Source: Ochotona curzoniae (taxonomy: Eukaryota > Chordata > Mammalia > Lagomorpha > Ochotonidae). Taken from it: DNA of 64,000 bases. Under the pieces are notes generated by a model. The model searched no databases. It was not told where the DNA came from and worked only from the letters and a program-made list of their open reading frames with translations. Position numbers and translations under genes: made by a program. Where the stretch lies: the NCBI RefSeq assembly GCF_017591425.1, contig NW_024466004.1, positions 34,970,501 to 35,034,500 of the forward strand, written 5' to 3'. Numbering within the stretch: position 1 is the first letter of the stretch; the number at the start of each line of letters is the position of its first letter. Of the stretch, positions 1-11,479 are shown one piece after another.

Positions 1-1319
1 ATGAAGGTTGAATCTGATCATGCAGGTCCCTAATCTAACAGATTAGTGGCAGTATGAAAGGCAGCAGAATGCACACTTTCCCTCTTTTCTCCTCTCTCTT
101 CTCTTCCCTGCCCATTCTCTTCCTCCCTCCCTCACAAACAAGTTAATGAGAACCTGCAATAAGATGGTAGCCACCCATAGGCGAAGAGACCTCAGAATGA
201 GATCTACCTTGTCAGTACCTTGATCATGTACAACCTAGCCTCAAAAGTATGAGAAACAGATTTCCCATGTTTAAGTCACCCAAATTATGGTCTTTTGCCA
301 CATCAGCCCAAGAATATTAGGACAGGGATATTCACATCAGCATTCACCTATTCATATTGTCTCTCAACAATTATATTTTCTGAATTAAAAAATAGCAAAA
401 ATTCCATCACCACATGAGTCCTCATGTGTCTTCTACAAGTATCATTTTGATAACAGATTATGTACAAGAAAAATATGCATATTACAGAAAGAAGATTAAA
501 TACCAATGAGCATTCCAACAGGCAACTAACTTCCTATTTATCTTTGCCAGCCACACATGAAGAAGCAGACTAAACAATGTACAGAATCTTTGTGAATGTT
601 ATAAAATGCAACCCTTCCTCAAGTTAAAAAGCAAGTTATTTTATTATTGTACAACCAATCTCATTTAAAGTCTCAATCTAGCCTGGGGGAAATAGGAATA
701 CAGACAGTTGCCCCATTTGGCATCCTTAGGGAACTCCAGTGAGCGGGCATGAAGAGTGGCTGTCTCCCAGTCAGAAGCAGTCTCACTTGTGGTACCTTGT
801 CCTGAATGACGATCCTAGCAGGCTGTCTCCAAGGAGAATCTCTTGCATCACTCAGAGAAAATACTCTTTATCCTCTCTGGTCCTCAATGCCAAATCAATT
901 TTGGTTCAAGACCAAAGCTAATATTAGAAGAGAAAAAAAAAGTTTTCAAGTGTTTGTTTGTTTTAAAAGAACAAAATCTACCCTGGGGAGTAGTGGGAAG
1001 TAATTTGTCTTCCCATAGGGGTGTGGTAGGGGATGTTATGTGAGGCCAGACCTAACTAAAGAGTTTTCTCCCATTTTCAGACTGGTCCTCTGCAACTTCA
1101 ATATAAAAAGCAAAAGAAAAATAAAATTGAAGAAAAAGTCTTGAGGGAATCTTTGGCTTCCCCTTTGCCAATATCTCTGAGAGTTCAACTTTCTGTTCAG
1201 AATGTGAAAGGGACATAATTATTTCCACGTCTGACTAATATGCGCTTGTTTGTGAAGGGCTATAATCCTGTAACCCATTTGGATCATGGTCTTGGTGTGT
1301 ACTGAAAGTCAAAAATTAG
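1..1319. other. Unannotated AT-rich DNA
   Basis: I recognise no gene, exon or repeat family here. The sequence is AT-rich and single-copy in appearance. Short frames of 60-66 codons at 739-1043 have no recognisable protein features and overlap one another in different frames, as chance frames do. Confidence 0.5.
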
Positions 1320-1475
1320 GGCTGTTTTCATCCTGGCTCCTCTACTGACTGAGTCACCGTGTCCTTGGGCAAGTTCTTTCCTCCGTGTGTACCCACTTTT
1401 AAAAACAGACAGATAATAGTGTTCCTGACCTCCTTACCTCACTGGGATGTTGTCAGCATTAACAAGTAATAAACC
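1320..1475 (+). repeat. MIR SINE fragment
   Basis: Shows the MIR core order: a CTCCTCTACTGACTGAGTCA-like segment, then 'CCTTGGGCAAGTTCTTTCCTC', a weakened 'CAGTTTCC..ATCTGTAAAATG' region, 'GATAATAGTGTTCC' and 'ACCTCACTGGGATGTTGTCAGCATTAA'. These correspond in order to the tRNA-related and core parts of the mammal-wide MIR. Decay is heavy, as expected for an ancient insertion. Confidence 0.75.
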
Positions 1476-1802
1476 CATATTTTTAGAGTAGAAAGGAAGA
1501 AAATTGCTTAAATTTTAAAATATTATTTTTCCCCCCCATAGATCTATTGGCACATCTTACAAATCTTCAGTGGATAACAGAGAACAAACAGAGCTTTAGA
1601 CAACTTACAAAGGCAATAATGGTTGGGTCTGGGGGCAAATTTCTGAAGTACTTTAGGTTCTCTTATTTTAAAAAAAGATAAAAATCCAATGACATTGACT
1701 TATTTGAAGTGCATATTTATAGAAAATACTTACCAAATGAGTAAAAATCATAGAATAAGTTATGAAGAAAGAAAACACATTATATTGAAAAGAACACTGA
1801 AC
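1476..1802. other. Unannotated AT-rich DNA
   Basis: No recognisable gene or repeat. There is a short C-run in 'TTCCCCCCCCATAG' near 1530. Confidence 0.4.
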
Positions 1803-2154
1803 CAGGGTTGGCATTATGGCAGGTAAAGCCATTGCCTGCAACATTAATATTACTTATGGCTGCCAGTTCAAATCCCAGCTGCTCTACTTCCAATCCAACA
1901 CTCTGCTAAAGTGCCTACGAAAGTAGCAGGAGATGGCCCAAGTCCTTGGATCCTCGAATTCATGTTGGAAACCTGGAAAATCTTGGCTTCTGGCTTTACA
2001 CTGGCCCAGTTCGCACTGTTCTGGCCATTTAGGAAGGAGATCAGCAGATGGAAGGTCTCTTGTCTCTACCTCTCTTTGTTTGTGAATTGTACTTCTCTAA
2101 ATAAATAAATATATAAGCAAATCTCTAAAACAACAACAACAACAACAAAAAAAA
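1803..2154 (+). repeat. CSINE, plus strand, old copy, with (CAA)n tail
   Basis: Full-length lagomorph C-repeat. The head is 'GTTGGCATTATGGCAGGTAAAG', followed by 'CAGTTCAAATCCCAGCTGCTC' (B-box region), 'GAGATGGCCCAAGTCCTTGG' and 'GGAGATCAGCAGATGGAAGG'. The tail AAATAAATAAATA runs into (CAA)n at about 2130-2148. Many CpG sites of the consensus are lost, so this is an old copy. Confidence 0.9.
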
Positions 2155-4039
2155 CCTGAACTGAGAGCTAAAAACAAAATCTATAATCTGGATCTTGATT
2201 ACTAACATTTATTTGAAGTTATTCAGTCTCTCAAAGTCTGTGAACAACAACAGCTGCTGAATTGAAAAAAGATTTCTTTAAAGTGTATTTAAGTCTTCCT
2301 TAAACTTATACAACTTCATGTAAACACTATTTTGTGCTGCAAGTGCTAAGCCAATCAACTCATCTCCCTGGTCACCATAGTATCACTTCGTTTGCTTCAA
2401 GGACAGTGGTTACACCAATTTTCTTGGACATGAAAACAGTGCCCAGCATGTTCCACATAATTAGAGCTCCCACCCAGCCATTTTTCACTTTGACAGAGGA
2501 AAAAAAGGGAAGGGCTATGTTCCGCGTTTAGTCTGTCCTTTGATTGCGATGTGAAATGAAAGCTTTGGGTCTGAGGTGATGGGTCAGTGTTGACTCGGGA
2601 AATGAACTGTTTTGTTGCTGTGAGCCTGAAATTGTGCATATCTCAGGGTGTATCAGCAGACAGTGACCATCTGTATTCCATAGAGTAAGGTTTAGAGTGC
2701 TGCCACCTGTTCAAGGGAGAAAGCTTTCAAAGTTTTCAAATGTTGAATGGTGGAAAAGCAGATTTTTTGTTTAATATCTATGGTCTGCTCCAATCCTGAA
2801 GCTCAATCGGTTTGTGACTCAGCAAACTGCAAAAACAATTAAGAAAACACAGTCTCCTTGACTTCTCTGTCCCCTCTTTCACCATTCTGAGTCACCTCAG
2901 AAAATAACCTATATTTTCCACTTACCAGAATTTGTCAGTCTTTCTTAGCCACTTTAAGGCATCCTTGTAATTCTCTGCTCTTTACAGCTCTTTCTCGTTG
3001 TACGCTTATTGATGTCTGTGCTTGTATCATTGTCTGATATTCCATCAGCATATGTCCCAATGGCCAGACTGCCAAGTCTTTTACTGCAGGTACACGGTTT
3101 CTGGCATTCCATGTCACTTTCTAATATTAATTCTCTGATATTCACATTTGTTCCAGACCCATCTTTTAACATTATTGTTTTCATTTCACTCGTCTTGGAA
3201 CATTGCTCCCCATGACTGGCAGATACCCCATGTCTTCTTGATGTTTTTTGTTTTATTTTTCTCTTCCTCCTTACTCTACTTTGCATTTCCAGAAACCTAA
3301 ATAACATTCACTGATTGCATTCACACATGACCAATGGAGAACAAGCCTTGAGACACTATCCATGGTGGGTTATGTACTAAAGGAAGACTAGACATTGCTC
3401 CTTGGCCTTTGGCTAAGTGTAGACTAGAAATATTCTCATAGCAGGGAAAAAAAATTTTGCAGTAATCAGAGAATGGTTAAAAAGGAAATATATTAAAATA
3501 GATGTGAATAGAGAGGAAGAAAAGAGAAACATTTTTCAATTAAAAAACTGACTATAATGTGCAATTTATTATTTCAGTAGTGGAGTAAGAAAACAAAACA
3601 CAGAACTTCTAGGAGCTTGAATTTTATCTTTGTCCACACCAATGTCTATGTTCACTCTATCTTTTCAGAGTAAGCAAGATCCCCTGTATTAAAAAAAAAA
3701 AAATTAGTAATAGAAGACAGTGTGAAAAAAATGATGCATAGTACAGAAGATAACTTGATGAATTCTGACCCACTCCAAACTGTCGGTTTACCTTCTTTTC
3801 CAAACACACTAGAAAATGTTTCTGAAATACTATAAGAAACCAATAATTTCCACTCCTTCAATGAAACATGCTGGATTATTTGCTCAGCTTTGTGTACAAT
3901 TTACTGAATAAACAATGTTGGTACTCAGGGCTAAAGATTAAATCAGGATGAGCTTATGGCAGACTGATAGTAGTAAATATTTTTTTGTTTTTTGTTAAAT
4001 TTTTATTTTGAATTTTTGAATTTTAGGTACAATTTTGTA
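2155..4039. other. Unannotated AT-rich DNA
   Basis: I see no repeat or gene that I can name. A minus-strand frame of 117 codons (2954-3307) has low-complexity basic and serine-rich content and no domain I recognise. It lacks any sign of a promoter or splice context and is best read as chance. Confidence 0.45.
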
Positions 4040-4340
4040 GAAACTAGGATACCCCCTATCCAACTCTTACCCCTCAACAGGTTTTCGCCATGTAGTAGCA
4101 AATTTCATCACTCTCTGTATCAATACCTTGGTAATATGCCTTTACAGATCTTCCCTTAACTAGACAACATTTATTTTTCCACCTCTCGAATCTGGGCTGG
4201 CTTTGTGACTTATTCGTGCTATAGAATGGTGTAGAAGTGGTGGCATAGCAATCAAGAGGACTTTCATGCTGGAAGTCCTTGGAACTCATCTAGCACAGAA
4301 CGCCTTCTTCCACATCACACAAACTTCCAAACCATGTTGG
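4040..4340 (-). mobile_element. Probable ancient LTR-type fragment
   Basis: The stretch around 4180-4290 ('TCTGGGCTGGCTTTGTGACTT', 'ATAGAATGGTGTAGAAGTGG', 'CTTTCATGCTGGAAG') resembles a common mammal-wide LTR-associated sequence. I cannot assign a family with certainty, and the orientation is a guess. No coding capacity remains. Confidence 0.35.
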
Positions 4341-4679
4341 GGAGACCAACCTAGATGATACTGTCCTTCAAAACTCAGCAGCAAAACTAAAATGCTTCAG
4401 TGAACTCAGCAGAAATCAGTAGAAAACAATTAAACAGGACTGCCTAGGAAGCTCACCAACAAATAAAACAATGATAAATATAGCAAGAAAGAACTGATAT
4501 AGTCATTAAGTCAAATCACATTATTTATTACCTGAGACACATAAATAAATCTGAGCCAGCACTTTTCAGAGTTCATATATTTAACTGGATTGTTTGGAAT
4601 CTACAGTGAGTTATAACGAAAATAAATTCAAAGTTCCAGAGTATATTATAACAATAATCTTAGCAACTGATATATATGA

Positions 4680-4774
4680 AATGCATGGTGCAAGACCACC
4701 ATCTCATCTAATTTCCACAAACAAGAATTATTCTGGCTTTATAGATGAAAAACTGAGAATAAGAGAAGTTAGGA
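4680..4774 (-). repeat. MIR SINE, minus strand, first half
   Basis: Reads as the reverse complement of MIR: 'CATCTCATCTAATTTCCAC', then 'TTTATAGATGAAAAACTGAGAATAAGAGAAGTTAGGA'-type sequence, matching the MIR 'cattttacagatgaggaaactgag..agaggttaag' core. It stops at the head of the CSINE at 4775 and resumes beyond the second CSINE near 5468. Confidence 0.75.
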
Positions 4775-5112
4775 GGGCCCGGCGCGGTGGCCTAGCAGCC
4801 TAAGTCCTAGCCTTGAACGCACCAGGATCCCATTTGGGTCCCAGTTCTAATCCCGGCTGCCCCACTTCCCATCCAGCTTCCTGCTTGTGGCCTGGGAAAC
4901 CAGTCAAGGATGGCCCAAAGCCTGGGGACCCTGCACCCGCGTGGGAAACCTGGAAGAATTTCCTGGCTTTGGATCGGCGCAGCACCAGCCGTTGCACTCA
5001 CTTGGGGAGTGAATCATCAGACAGAAGATCTTCCTCTCGGTCTCTCCTCCTCTCTGTATATCTGACTTTCCAATAAAAATAAAATAAATCTTTAAAAAAG
5101 AGAGAGAGAGAG
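4775..5112 (+). repeat. CSINE, plus strand, young subfamily, with target-site duplication
   Basis: Near-consensus full-length copy: head 'GGGCCCGGCGCGGTGGCC', B-box region 'AGTTCTAATCCCGGCTGCC', tail 'CAATAAAAATAAAATAAATC' and then an (AG)n run. It is flanked by a 13-bp direct repeat AGAGAAGTTAGGA (4762-4774 and 5113-5125), the mark of L1-driven insertion. It sits inside a MIR. Low divergence and retained CpGs indicate recent activity. Confidence 0.95.
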
Positions 5113-5127
5113 AGAGAAGTTAGGAAA

Positions 5128-5467
5128 GGGGCCCAGCACGCTAGCACAGTGGTTAAAGTCCTCGCCTTGAACGGGCCGCAATCCCATATGGGCACCAGTT
5201 CTAATCCCGGCAGCCCCGCTTCCCATTCAGCTTCCTGCTTGTGGCTGGGAAAGCAGTCGAGGATGACCCAAAGCCTTGGGACCCTGCACCCACATGGAAG
5301 ACCCGGTAGAGGCTCCTGGCTCCCTGCTTTGAATTGGCTCAGCTCCAGCCTTTGCGGGTGCTTGGGCACTAAACCATTGGACTGAAGATCTTCATCTCTA
5401 GGTTTCCTCCTCTCTGTATATCTAACCCTGCAGGAAAAAAGAAAATAAATCCTTAAAAAAAAAAAAA
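5128..5467 (+). repeat. CSINE, plus strand, young subfamily, directly behind the previous copy
   Basis: Second full-length copy in the same orientation, starting about 3 bases after the target repeat of the first. Head 'GGGGCCCAGCACGCTAGCAC', 'AGTTCTAATCCCGGCAGCC' and a run of A at 5455-5467 are all present. The longest reading frame in the window (minus strand 4998-5759, 253 codons) runs through this copy and is not a gene. Confidence 0.93.
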
Positions 5468-5525
5468 GGTAGGTAGGTATCAAGAGTTGAGATAGAAACC
5501 TTGATTGAGTCTGATGCCAAAGACC
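5468..5525 (-). repeat. MIR SINE, minus strand, second half
   Basis: 'CAAGAGTTGAGATAGAAACC' followed by 'GAGTCTGATGCCAAAG' fits the MIR reverse complement 'cagagctgggatttgaaccc..gtctgactccaaag'. It therefore continues the MIR interrupted at 4774. Confidence 0.6.
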
Positions 5526-6194
5526 AGGTAATAACATCAAACAAGAGAGTCTCACTGGAGATATGTCAAACAATGGCCAGCTTTGGAGGGAATTTCTTTC
5601 CAGAGTATAAATACTGTTTGGGGGCTGGAATTGTCTAGATTTATTCCAAGGAACTGGAGATAAGAGGGCAGCTGCAGAGGAGGTACCTGTACAACACCTG
5701 TCACATGTTATTGCAGCAATAAACAAACCCAACAAGTCCTGCTTCCCTTCTGAGACCATTTGTCTCCATGGTGAAACAATACAAAGCCGGGCAGGAGTCA
5801 GTCATCACCTGGAAAGAGGAAGGCTTGGCAGATTTCTCTCTGCTCTCTGCCCGCTCTGATTCATCAATCCCAGAGGAGTTAAGCACTTACTTGTTAATAG
5901 GCTCTCCTGGTCATCTTCACAGGTAACGAGAGAGGGAGACAAAGCTTTCAGGCAGGAAGCTCAAATCATTGTAAAGACTTCAGATTTTCTGTCTGAAATT
6001 CAGTCTCCCATGTGAATGTGGCAGAATAATTTTATTCTCACGCGGATAGTTAATGTACACAATTCTCATGAAAATGATCACGTTGAGTGTTCAAAAACAT
6101 TGTTTTGAAGAATCAAGTTAAACATATATCTTTGTATAAAATAATAAAAACCGACAATTTTCACAGCAAGTGTACAATAGAGAATTAGGAATTT
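5526..6194. other. Unannotated DNA
   Basis: No recognisable gene or repeat. The base composition is slightly less AT-rich than the surroundings. Confidence 0.4.
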
Positions 6195-6523
6195 GGGGGC
6201 CATGATCATGGCATAGCAAACTAATCCTCTACCCATGGTGCTAGCATCCCATAATGACACCAATTTGTATCCGAGCTGCTCCACTTCAAGTTTCCCGCTT
6301 ATGAACTGGAAAAGCAATGGAGGATGGCCCAAGTCCTTGGGACCCTGCACAAATGTGGGTGACCTACAAGAAGATCTTGCTTTCAGCTTTATATCAGTTC
6401 AGCTCTGGATATTGTGGCCATTTGGATAGTGAACTAGAAGAGATGGAAAATTTCTCCTTAGCCCTCCTTCCTTCTCTGTAAAATCTGCCTTTCAAATAAA
6501 AATACAAAAATATGTTTAAAAAG
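6195..6523 (+). repeat. CSINE, plus strand, old copy
   Basis: Head 'GGGGGCCATGATCATGGCAT', 'CTGCTCCACTTCAAGTTTCC', 'GGAGGATGGCCCAAGTCCTTGG' and tail 'CAAATAAAAATAC' are all recognisable. It is clearly diverged and abuts a MIR fragment on its 3' side. Confidence 0.88.
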
Positions 6524-6600
6524 AAATTATGAATCCCATTTTATAGATGAAGTTGAAGTTTGGAGAGGGGATTAACAACTTTCAAAATCCAGAAAGCTGG
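6524..6600 (-). repeat. MIR SINE fragment, minus strand
   Basis: 'CCCATTTTATAGATGAAGTTGAAGTTTGGAGAGG' aligns with the MIR reverse-complement core 'cccattttacagatgaggaaactgaggcacagagagg', followed by a decayed 'ttaagtaacttgcccaagg' segment. Confidence 0.65.
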
Positions 6601-6714
6601 ATCTCAATCAACAATAGGTTGACAGTCACCAGAATCAAACTTTTAGTAAGTCAGTGCTGTTTATTTCTACTAGTACAATGATAGATCTTTTTACCCCCCT
6701 CAGGGGTGTGCTTT

Positions 6715-7490
6715 ATTTTTTAAAATATATTCTTTTAGTTTTGATAATCCTACATATTTGATTAGGGCACAAAGGATCAAGGGTTACAGGAAATTGAGTA
6801 AGACCATTGTTTCTACACTAATATCATTTTTTTTTCTGCATCTGGGGTAAGGGGAGAAACAAAGGGAGAAGCCCTACCAAGCCTCCCACCCATCCCAGGC
6901 CCCCTATCTGGGGCTTGCTCCAAGGGTCCTGCTCAAGCAGTATTGATAGTTCAGCAGTTCTGAATTGCTGTCAATCTCACTGTTCCAAGCACGATGAAGT
7001 CTATTCAGAATCAATGGCTGACACACTCTTCATGGTTGGGGTTCTGAGATCAGCAGTTCAGTTGAAGGAATCTCCAAAGAAACTTAGTCTGAGGTGATCC
7101 CAGATCTGATTCTTGCATGTGCTTGCCATTACAGGGTCCGGCACAGTCTGTCACCCCAAGCAACTTATGCACATGCTGGTTGTTGCAATTGCTGTGTAGG
7201 TTCTATTTCCAGCCCTATCTTCCATTGCGAATCAATGGTTGTTGCAGTCCAGCCCAATCCTGCCCACTTCATACTCTGCCCTCATACAAACCAGTGGGAG
7301 CTGCAGCCTAGTAGGGGCGACTCCCCATAACCTCCACCAGGCCTGCTCCCTACCCTGGTTCTCATGCTTACCACTATGTACCGCAGATTTGTTCAGTCTG
7401 TCCCACATCCCATTTAGCTCTCATACATGCCAATGGGCATTGAAGCCTAGTGTCCCTAATGTTTTAATCAACCTCTACTAGAAGTTTAAA
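6715..7490 (-). mobile_element. Tandem-unit retroelement, minus-strand copy
   Basis: The reverse complement shares several blocks with the plus-strand element at 14.3-16.15 kb. These are 'GAACTATCAATACTGCTTGAGCA' here against 'GAACTATCAAGACCATTTAAGCA' there, repeated 'CACTGGTATGCATGAGAACCAGGG'-like units, and an A-rich end with 'ATGTAGGATTATCAAAAC'. Only the downstream array and tail are kept. It is plausibly a lineage-specific LINE 3' region or a composite non-autonomous element. No open frame worth calling. Confidence 0.6.
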
Positions 7491-8499
7491 TTATATTAGA
7501 ACCAACTAACCTACTTTTGTTGGAGACACTGAAAGGGCACATTCCAGGGCAGGGATTGGATTCTAAAACTGGAGGATACAGAGAACAGAACTGAATGAGA
7601 AATGCAGTATGCTCTACAGATAATTATTTAACATTGTTATGTTATGGTGGGATTTTTGTATCAGATCCCTGAATGACAGAAGAATATGAATGCCAGATCT
7701 CTACAAAATGCTGTTTCTTCTCTTCCCCTTTATTCCTTTACACAGAGTGTTTTTAAGTTCAACTTTCTAGCCACCAAGAGTCTTCATGCATATGATCACA
7801 GCATAGCAGAATAAAAAACTAACATGATGTGGCTTCCAATCTTCTCCCAGAGATGGAATAGTCTAACACACTTTTTACTGGGGGTACAAAACCCTGTTCA
7901 AATATTTCCAATGACACTCAGCACATGAGTTATTTAATTATATCAACAGCTCAATTTACCTTATACAGTGTTCATGATTCCAGATCTTTCAAACTGTAAC
8001 ATTGCGTACAGCTTCATGTGCATCCTAATGGCTTTCCTCACACTCTACCCAAAGTCAATAGTCTTTCTAAAATCAGAAGCTAAATATTTAAATAAACACT
8101 TAATGATGCTGGAAGCTTAGACTTTCCAATTCTATGATTGCCAACTCAGATTAAAGCCAAAATTGCAATTTTAGATTTGTATCTTGGAAAGGTATGAGCC
8201 CCATGAAATCCTACTAGGAGGAACATAATTTGAAGTCCTATCAACTAAATACACCTTCCTGACATAAGTTGTAAGCTCTTTCCTTTCCTTGAAAGAAAAT
8301 AGAATTGTTTCCAGCCAAATAGGAAAGAAAGCTCACTAGAGCTGAAAAAATTTTGTATCTTAATTGATTCAGTAACAATGTTTACTTTGACAAAGGATAC
8401 GAGAAGAATGTGCTAGTGATGGGCAATTACTTTTCCATTATTTCTACCAGACCCTTTCTACATCATAAAACTTGATTTGCTTCTGTGATAACCAATTTT
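7491..8499. other. Unannotated AT-rich DNA
   Basis: No recognisable gene or repeat. Confidence 0.4.
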
Positions 8500-9265
8500 C
8501 AACTATCTTCTTCACTTTATCCTGTTTTAATTCTATAAGATTTAGTGTTATTTTGCAACCAACTGTTATTCCCACCTTTTCTTACACCATCAGTTCCTTC
8601 ATGAGATTCTTTTGTGCCTCCACCAGAATTGAAAGCTTACAGATCATATATTATGTACCTTCTGCTCTGATTTCCTGGGTTCACAGCTATGCTGTCCTTT
8701 TCCAAAATCCACCGAGTTATCTTTTGCCCATCAAATTAATTATTCTCTTCTCCTCATGTGCTTCCTAACCTGTGTGATTTACCTCTATTCATTTTGTTAA
8801 AACCTTTATCACAAGAATTCCACCAAATCCTTCCCGTTCTTCTTCGAGACTATTCCCTTATTTCAGTTCTTTCTGTTGACTCCAAATGGCTTGTTTCTTG
8901 GCACCTGACTCTTTCCCGTTTAATCTATCTTCTTTACTGCTTCCATAATTGCACCCTAAAATAAATGAGTAAACATGTAAGCAAACAAGATCAACAAAAC
9001 AATAATATTTTTAGTCATAATCATTTTGCCTAAACCTATGCACAATTACTCCGATTCCCTCCCACACATACCAACTCTAATCCAGCCACCATGATCTCAT
9101 TTGATCTTTTCCTGTCTCTGAATGTGCTGAGTTATTTTTTTGTATACTTGTTCCCTTTTCAATGTGGCAAACTCGTATTTGTCCTTCAAAATCCATTCCA
9201 AATTATCTCTTTAGGAAGACATCATCTGACTCATCCACAGAGTTATAAATATATTCCTATGCATT
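8500..9265 (+). repeat. L2-like LINE remnant, plus strand
   Basis: The best part is 9055-9265: 'CTAATCCAGCCACCATGATCTC', 'GTTCCCTTTTCAATGTGGC', and 'CCTTCAAAATCCATTCCAAATTATCTC' followed by 'AGGAAGACATCATCTGACTC'. This matches the order of the L2 segment 'ctccagccac..gttcc..ggaa..ccttcaggtctcagctcaaatgtcacctcc..ggccttccctgac'. The upstream part to 8500 is pyrimidine-rich and only tentatively L2. Confidence 0.45.
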
Positions 9266-9399
9266 GAAGAATTGTCCAAAATATTATTTGCATTAGATAC
9301 CAGACAACTATAGGTAGTGCTTACAATTTAGGTAATTCAACTGAAGAAAAGTCCATATATTAAATTTTAATTAATTTAAAGAGCCTGCTGGTGTAGTTC

Positions 9400-9635
9400 T
9401 TGCTGTTGAGAAGGTCTTCTCTGAGATAGTGAGAGGTGTACTTACAACCGAAGGCTAAATACATGTAAACAGCAGGTAGAAAGATGGAACTCATTAAGGT
9501 ATCATATCATGCCAAGTCCAAATTCACAAATTAATTTTCTTCTGTTATCACTATACCTGCTGGAGCTCTGTGAACCTAACATGTAGGATATAGCAAGTGC
9601 TCAATTCATATTCAGAACTACTATATTTTTTAATT
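9400..9635. repeat. Weak L2-like fragments
   Basis: 9405-9500 resembles the L2 segment 'aaggcctctctgaggaggtgacattt..gagacctgaagg' in minus orientation. 9560-9620 ('GTAGGATATAGCAAGTGCTCAATTC') resembles the L2 3' end 'acatagtaggtgctcaataaat' in plus orientation. They are probably separate insertions, and both matches are weak. Confidence 0.35.
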
Positions 9636-11180
9636 TATACACCTCACAAGTTTTATTAAGCCATTTATAAATGTTAATGTACATTTATTTGCCATTGATT
9701 TCATAAACATTGGAGCTGCCACATTCTTTTCTGTTCTGAGAAGTATCTCAAGGAGTGCTTTACAGGCCAATCTCCCTCTGAAACATTCTACATTTTAAGG
9801 AAATTACAAATCAGTGAGTACATAAGCAGCCAAGTGATGATCATCCCAGCACATGGTTCTGTATGTTACAAATCCCAAGGTCACAGCATAGAGCTAATCT
9901 AATTTATTCTGAGAATTCTCAGTTTACTCCCTAATATAAGTCATATGCGTTACTTCTTTAATTTTGGATTCATCTACAGTCACTTTTCAGGAGGATTTTG
10001 TCAGTTCGATGAAGCATAATCCGACTTGAAATCAAGGTTCACAATGCCACGATGAAAATGTATTCCCACTATTTTTAAGTCATATAGTTTTATCTTCTTG
10101 CATTATGCTTTTATGTACCACATGGGGAAAGTTGGAGTTGGGGTGAAGGAAATTCTATTTTGGCATGAATGTTTGTCAACGTGTAGCAGGTGTGCAAAAA
10201 AGACTGCATGAAGCTGTTTTAAAATGCCATTGTAAATCCCTGAGAGCATCTGGCAGATCTGACAGTGCAGGTGGCTTGGCAATCTGAGAAGCTAACTTCA
10301 CAACCTTACTTAAAGATCCAACAAGATATTTGTATAAAGTATGAAGAACTATGTATACATGGGAAGAAACTGGATGCATAGAAATGAGAAACAACTGACA
10401 GTTAATTGAAAGTTCACCACCACGACCATCCAACCAAAAGCAAAGAAACTAACAAGAACAAAGAAAATTCTTTCTCACTGTCAAATGGATTCTGCCAAGT
10501 CACAGTCAATAAAAAACTTTCTTTCCAGATTCTATCCAGCACTCAGAGCTTAGTTCAAATTCTACTTCATCCTTAGGGCTGTGATGACTTGTTACTGCTG
10601 GAATAAAATTTGTCTTTAATTTGCAGACTGGCACATGATTCTAACATCATATGTTGTTCATTAATATTTCATGTACTCAAATGTTATCTCTCCAACCGGG
10701 ATGAAGCAGCTGTCTTACAACTGCCCTGAATTCCCAGGGTCCTAGCACAGACCTAGGGTAATTCTCAGAACCCTTAACCAATATCCTCTGATTTATTCCA
10801 CAATGTGCCAAAGGACAAACTCCTGCCAAGTAGCAAGATGATGAGAAACAAGGGAAAGAGAATAGCAGGATGCAGGTCTATGCCCCAATGAAAGCAGATC
10901 TATTTCCTACAGTGACTCATACAATAGCAACACCAGCAGCAGAAGAGGAATCCAATGTCTTGTACACTTTAACGCTAATGTTCTTCTATTATTAGCTCAC
11001 TATGAATTACATCCTCCTCTGTGACTGTATAGGACAAAAGAAATATTTTATGTTAAGAAAAAGTCCACATAAAAGGGTTTCCCATTCCGGAGACCAGAGA
11101 AAGTTACTAATCAAATTATTTACCTGACTTGTTGTCTCAGAATATCAGAAATGGAATCTGAGGCGGGTCCCCCAAAAAAC
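9636..11180. other. Unannotated AT-rich DNA
   Basis: No recognisable gene. The 85-codon minus-strand frame at 10176-10433 has no recognisable features. Confidence 0.4.
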
Positions 11181-11465
11181 TGAGGCATTTGGCCTACTGG
11201 TTAAGACCACACATTAGGTATGTACATCTCATATCAGTGTGTCTAATTTCAAATCTTGGCTCTGCTTCTGTCAGTTACACTCTGAGGAACAGCAGAGAAT
11301 GGTCCAAGCTTTTGCATCCCTGCCATCCACTTGCAAGTCAGACCTTGGGGTTCTGGGATTTGAGTTTCTAACTTGTCCATTCCTGGTTATGGTGTGCATT
11401 CGTGGACTGAACCAATAAGTGGGAAATCTGTAAATCTCTGGCTTTTAAATACAGTAAATTATAAG
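11181..11465 (+). repeat. CSINE (tail-variant subfamily), plus strand, old
   Basis: Begins with 'TGAGGCATTTGGCCTACTGGTTAAGACC', the 'gcatttggcgcagcggttaagac' head of the alternative C-repeat subfamily. This is followed by 'CATATCAGTGTGTCTAATTTC', 'CCAAGCTTTTGCATCCCTGCC' and a decayed 3' part. It is strongly diverged. Confidence 0.75.
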
Positions 11466-11479
11466 TAACCCTTAAAGTG

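Noticed and set aside
4800..4900. tRNA-like promoter boxes
   Set aside because: A- and B-box-like blocks occur in every CSINE head because the family derives from a tRNA. No cloverleaf with intact anticodon and acceptor stems is present, so no tRNA gene is called.
4998..5759. 253-codon minus-strand open frame, the longest in the window
   Set aside because: It runs through the second young CSINE and flanking DNA. The peptide is translated SINE sequence, with the same frame-types recurring at the other young copies.
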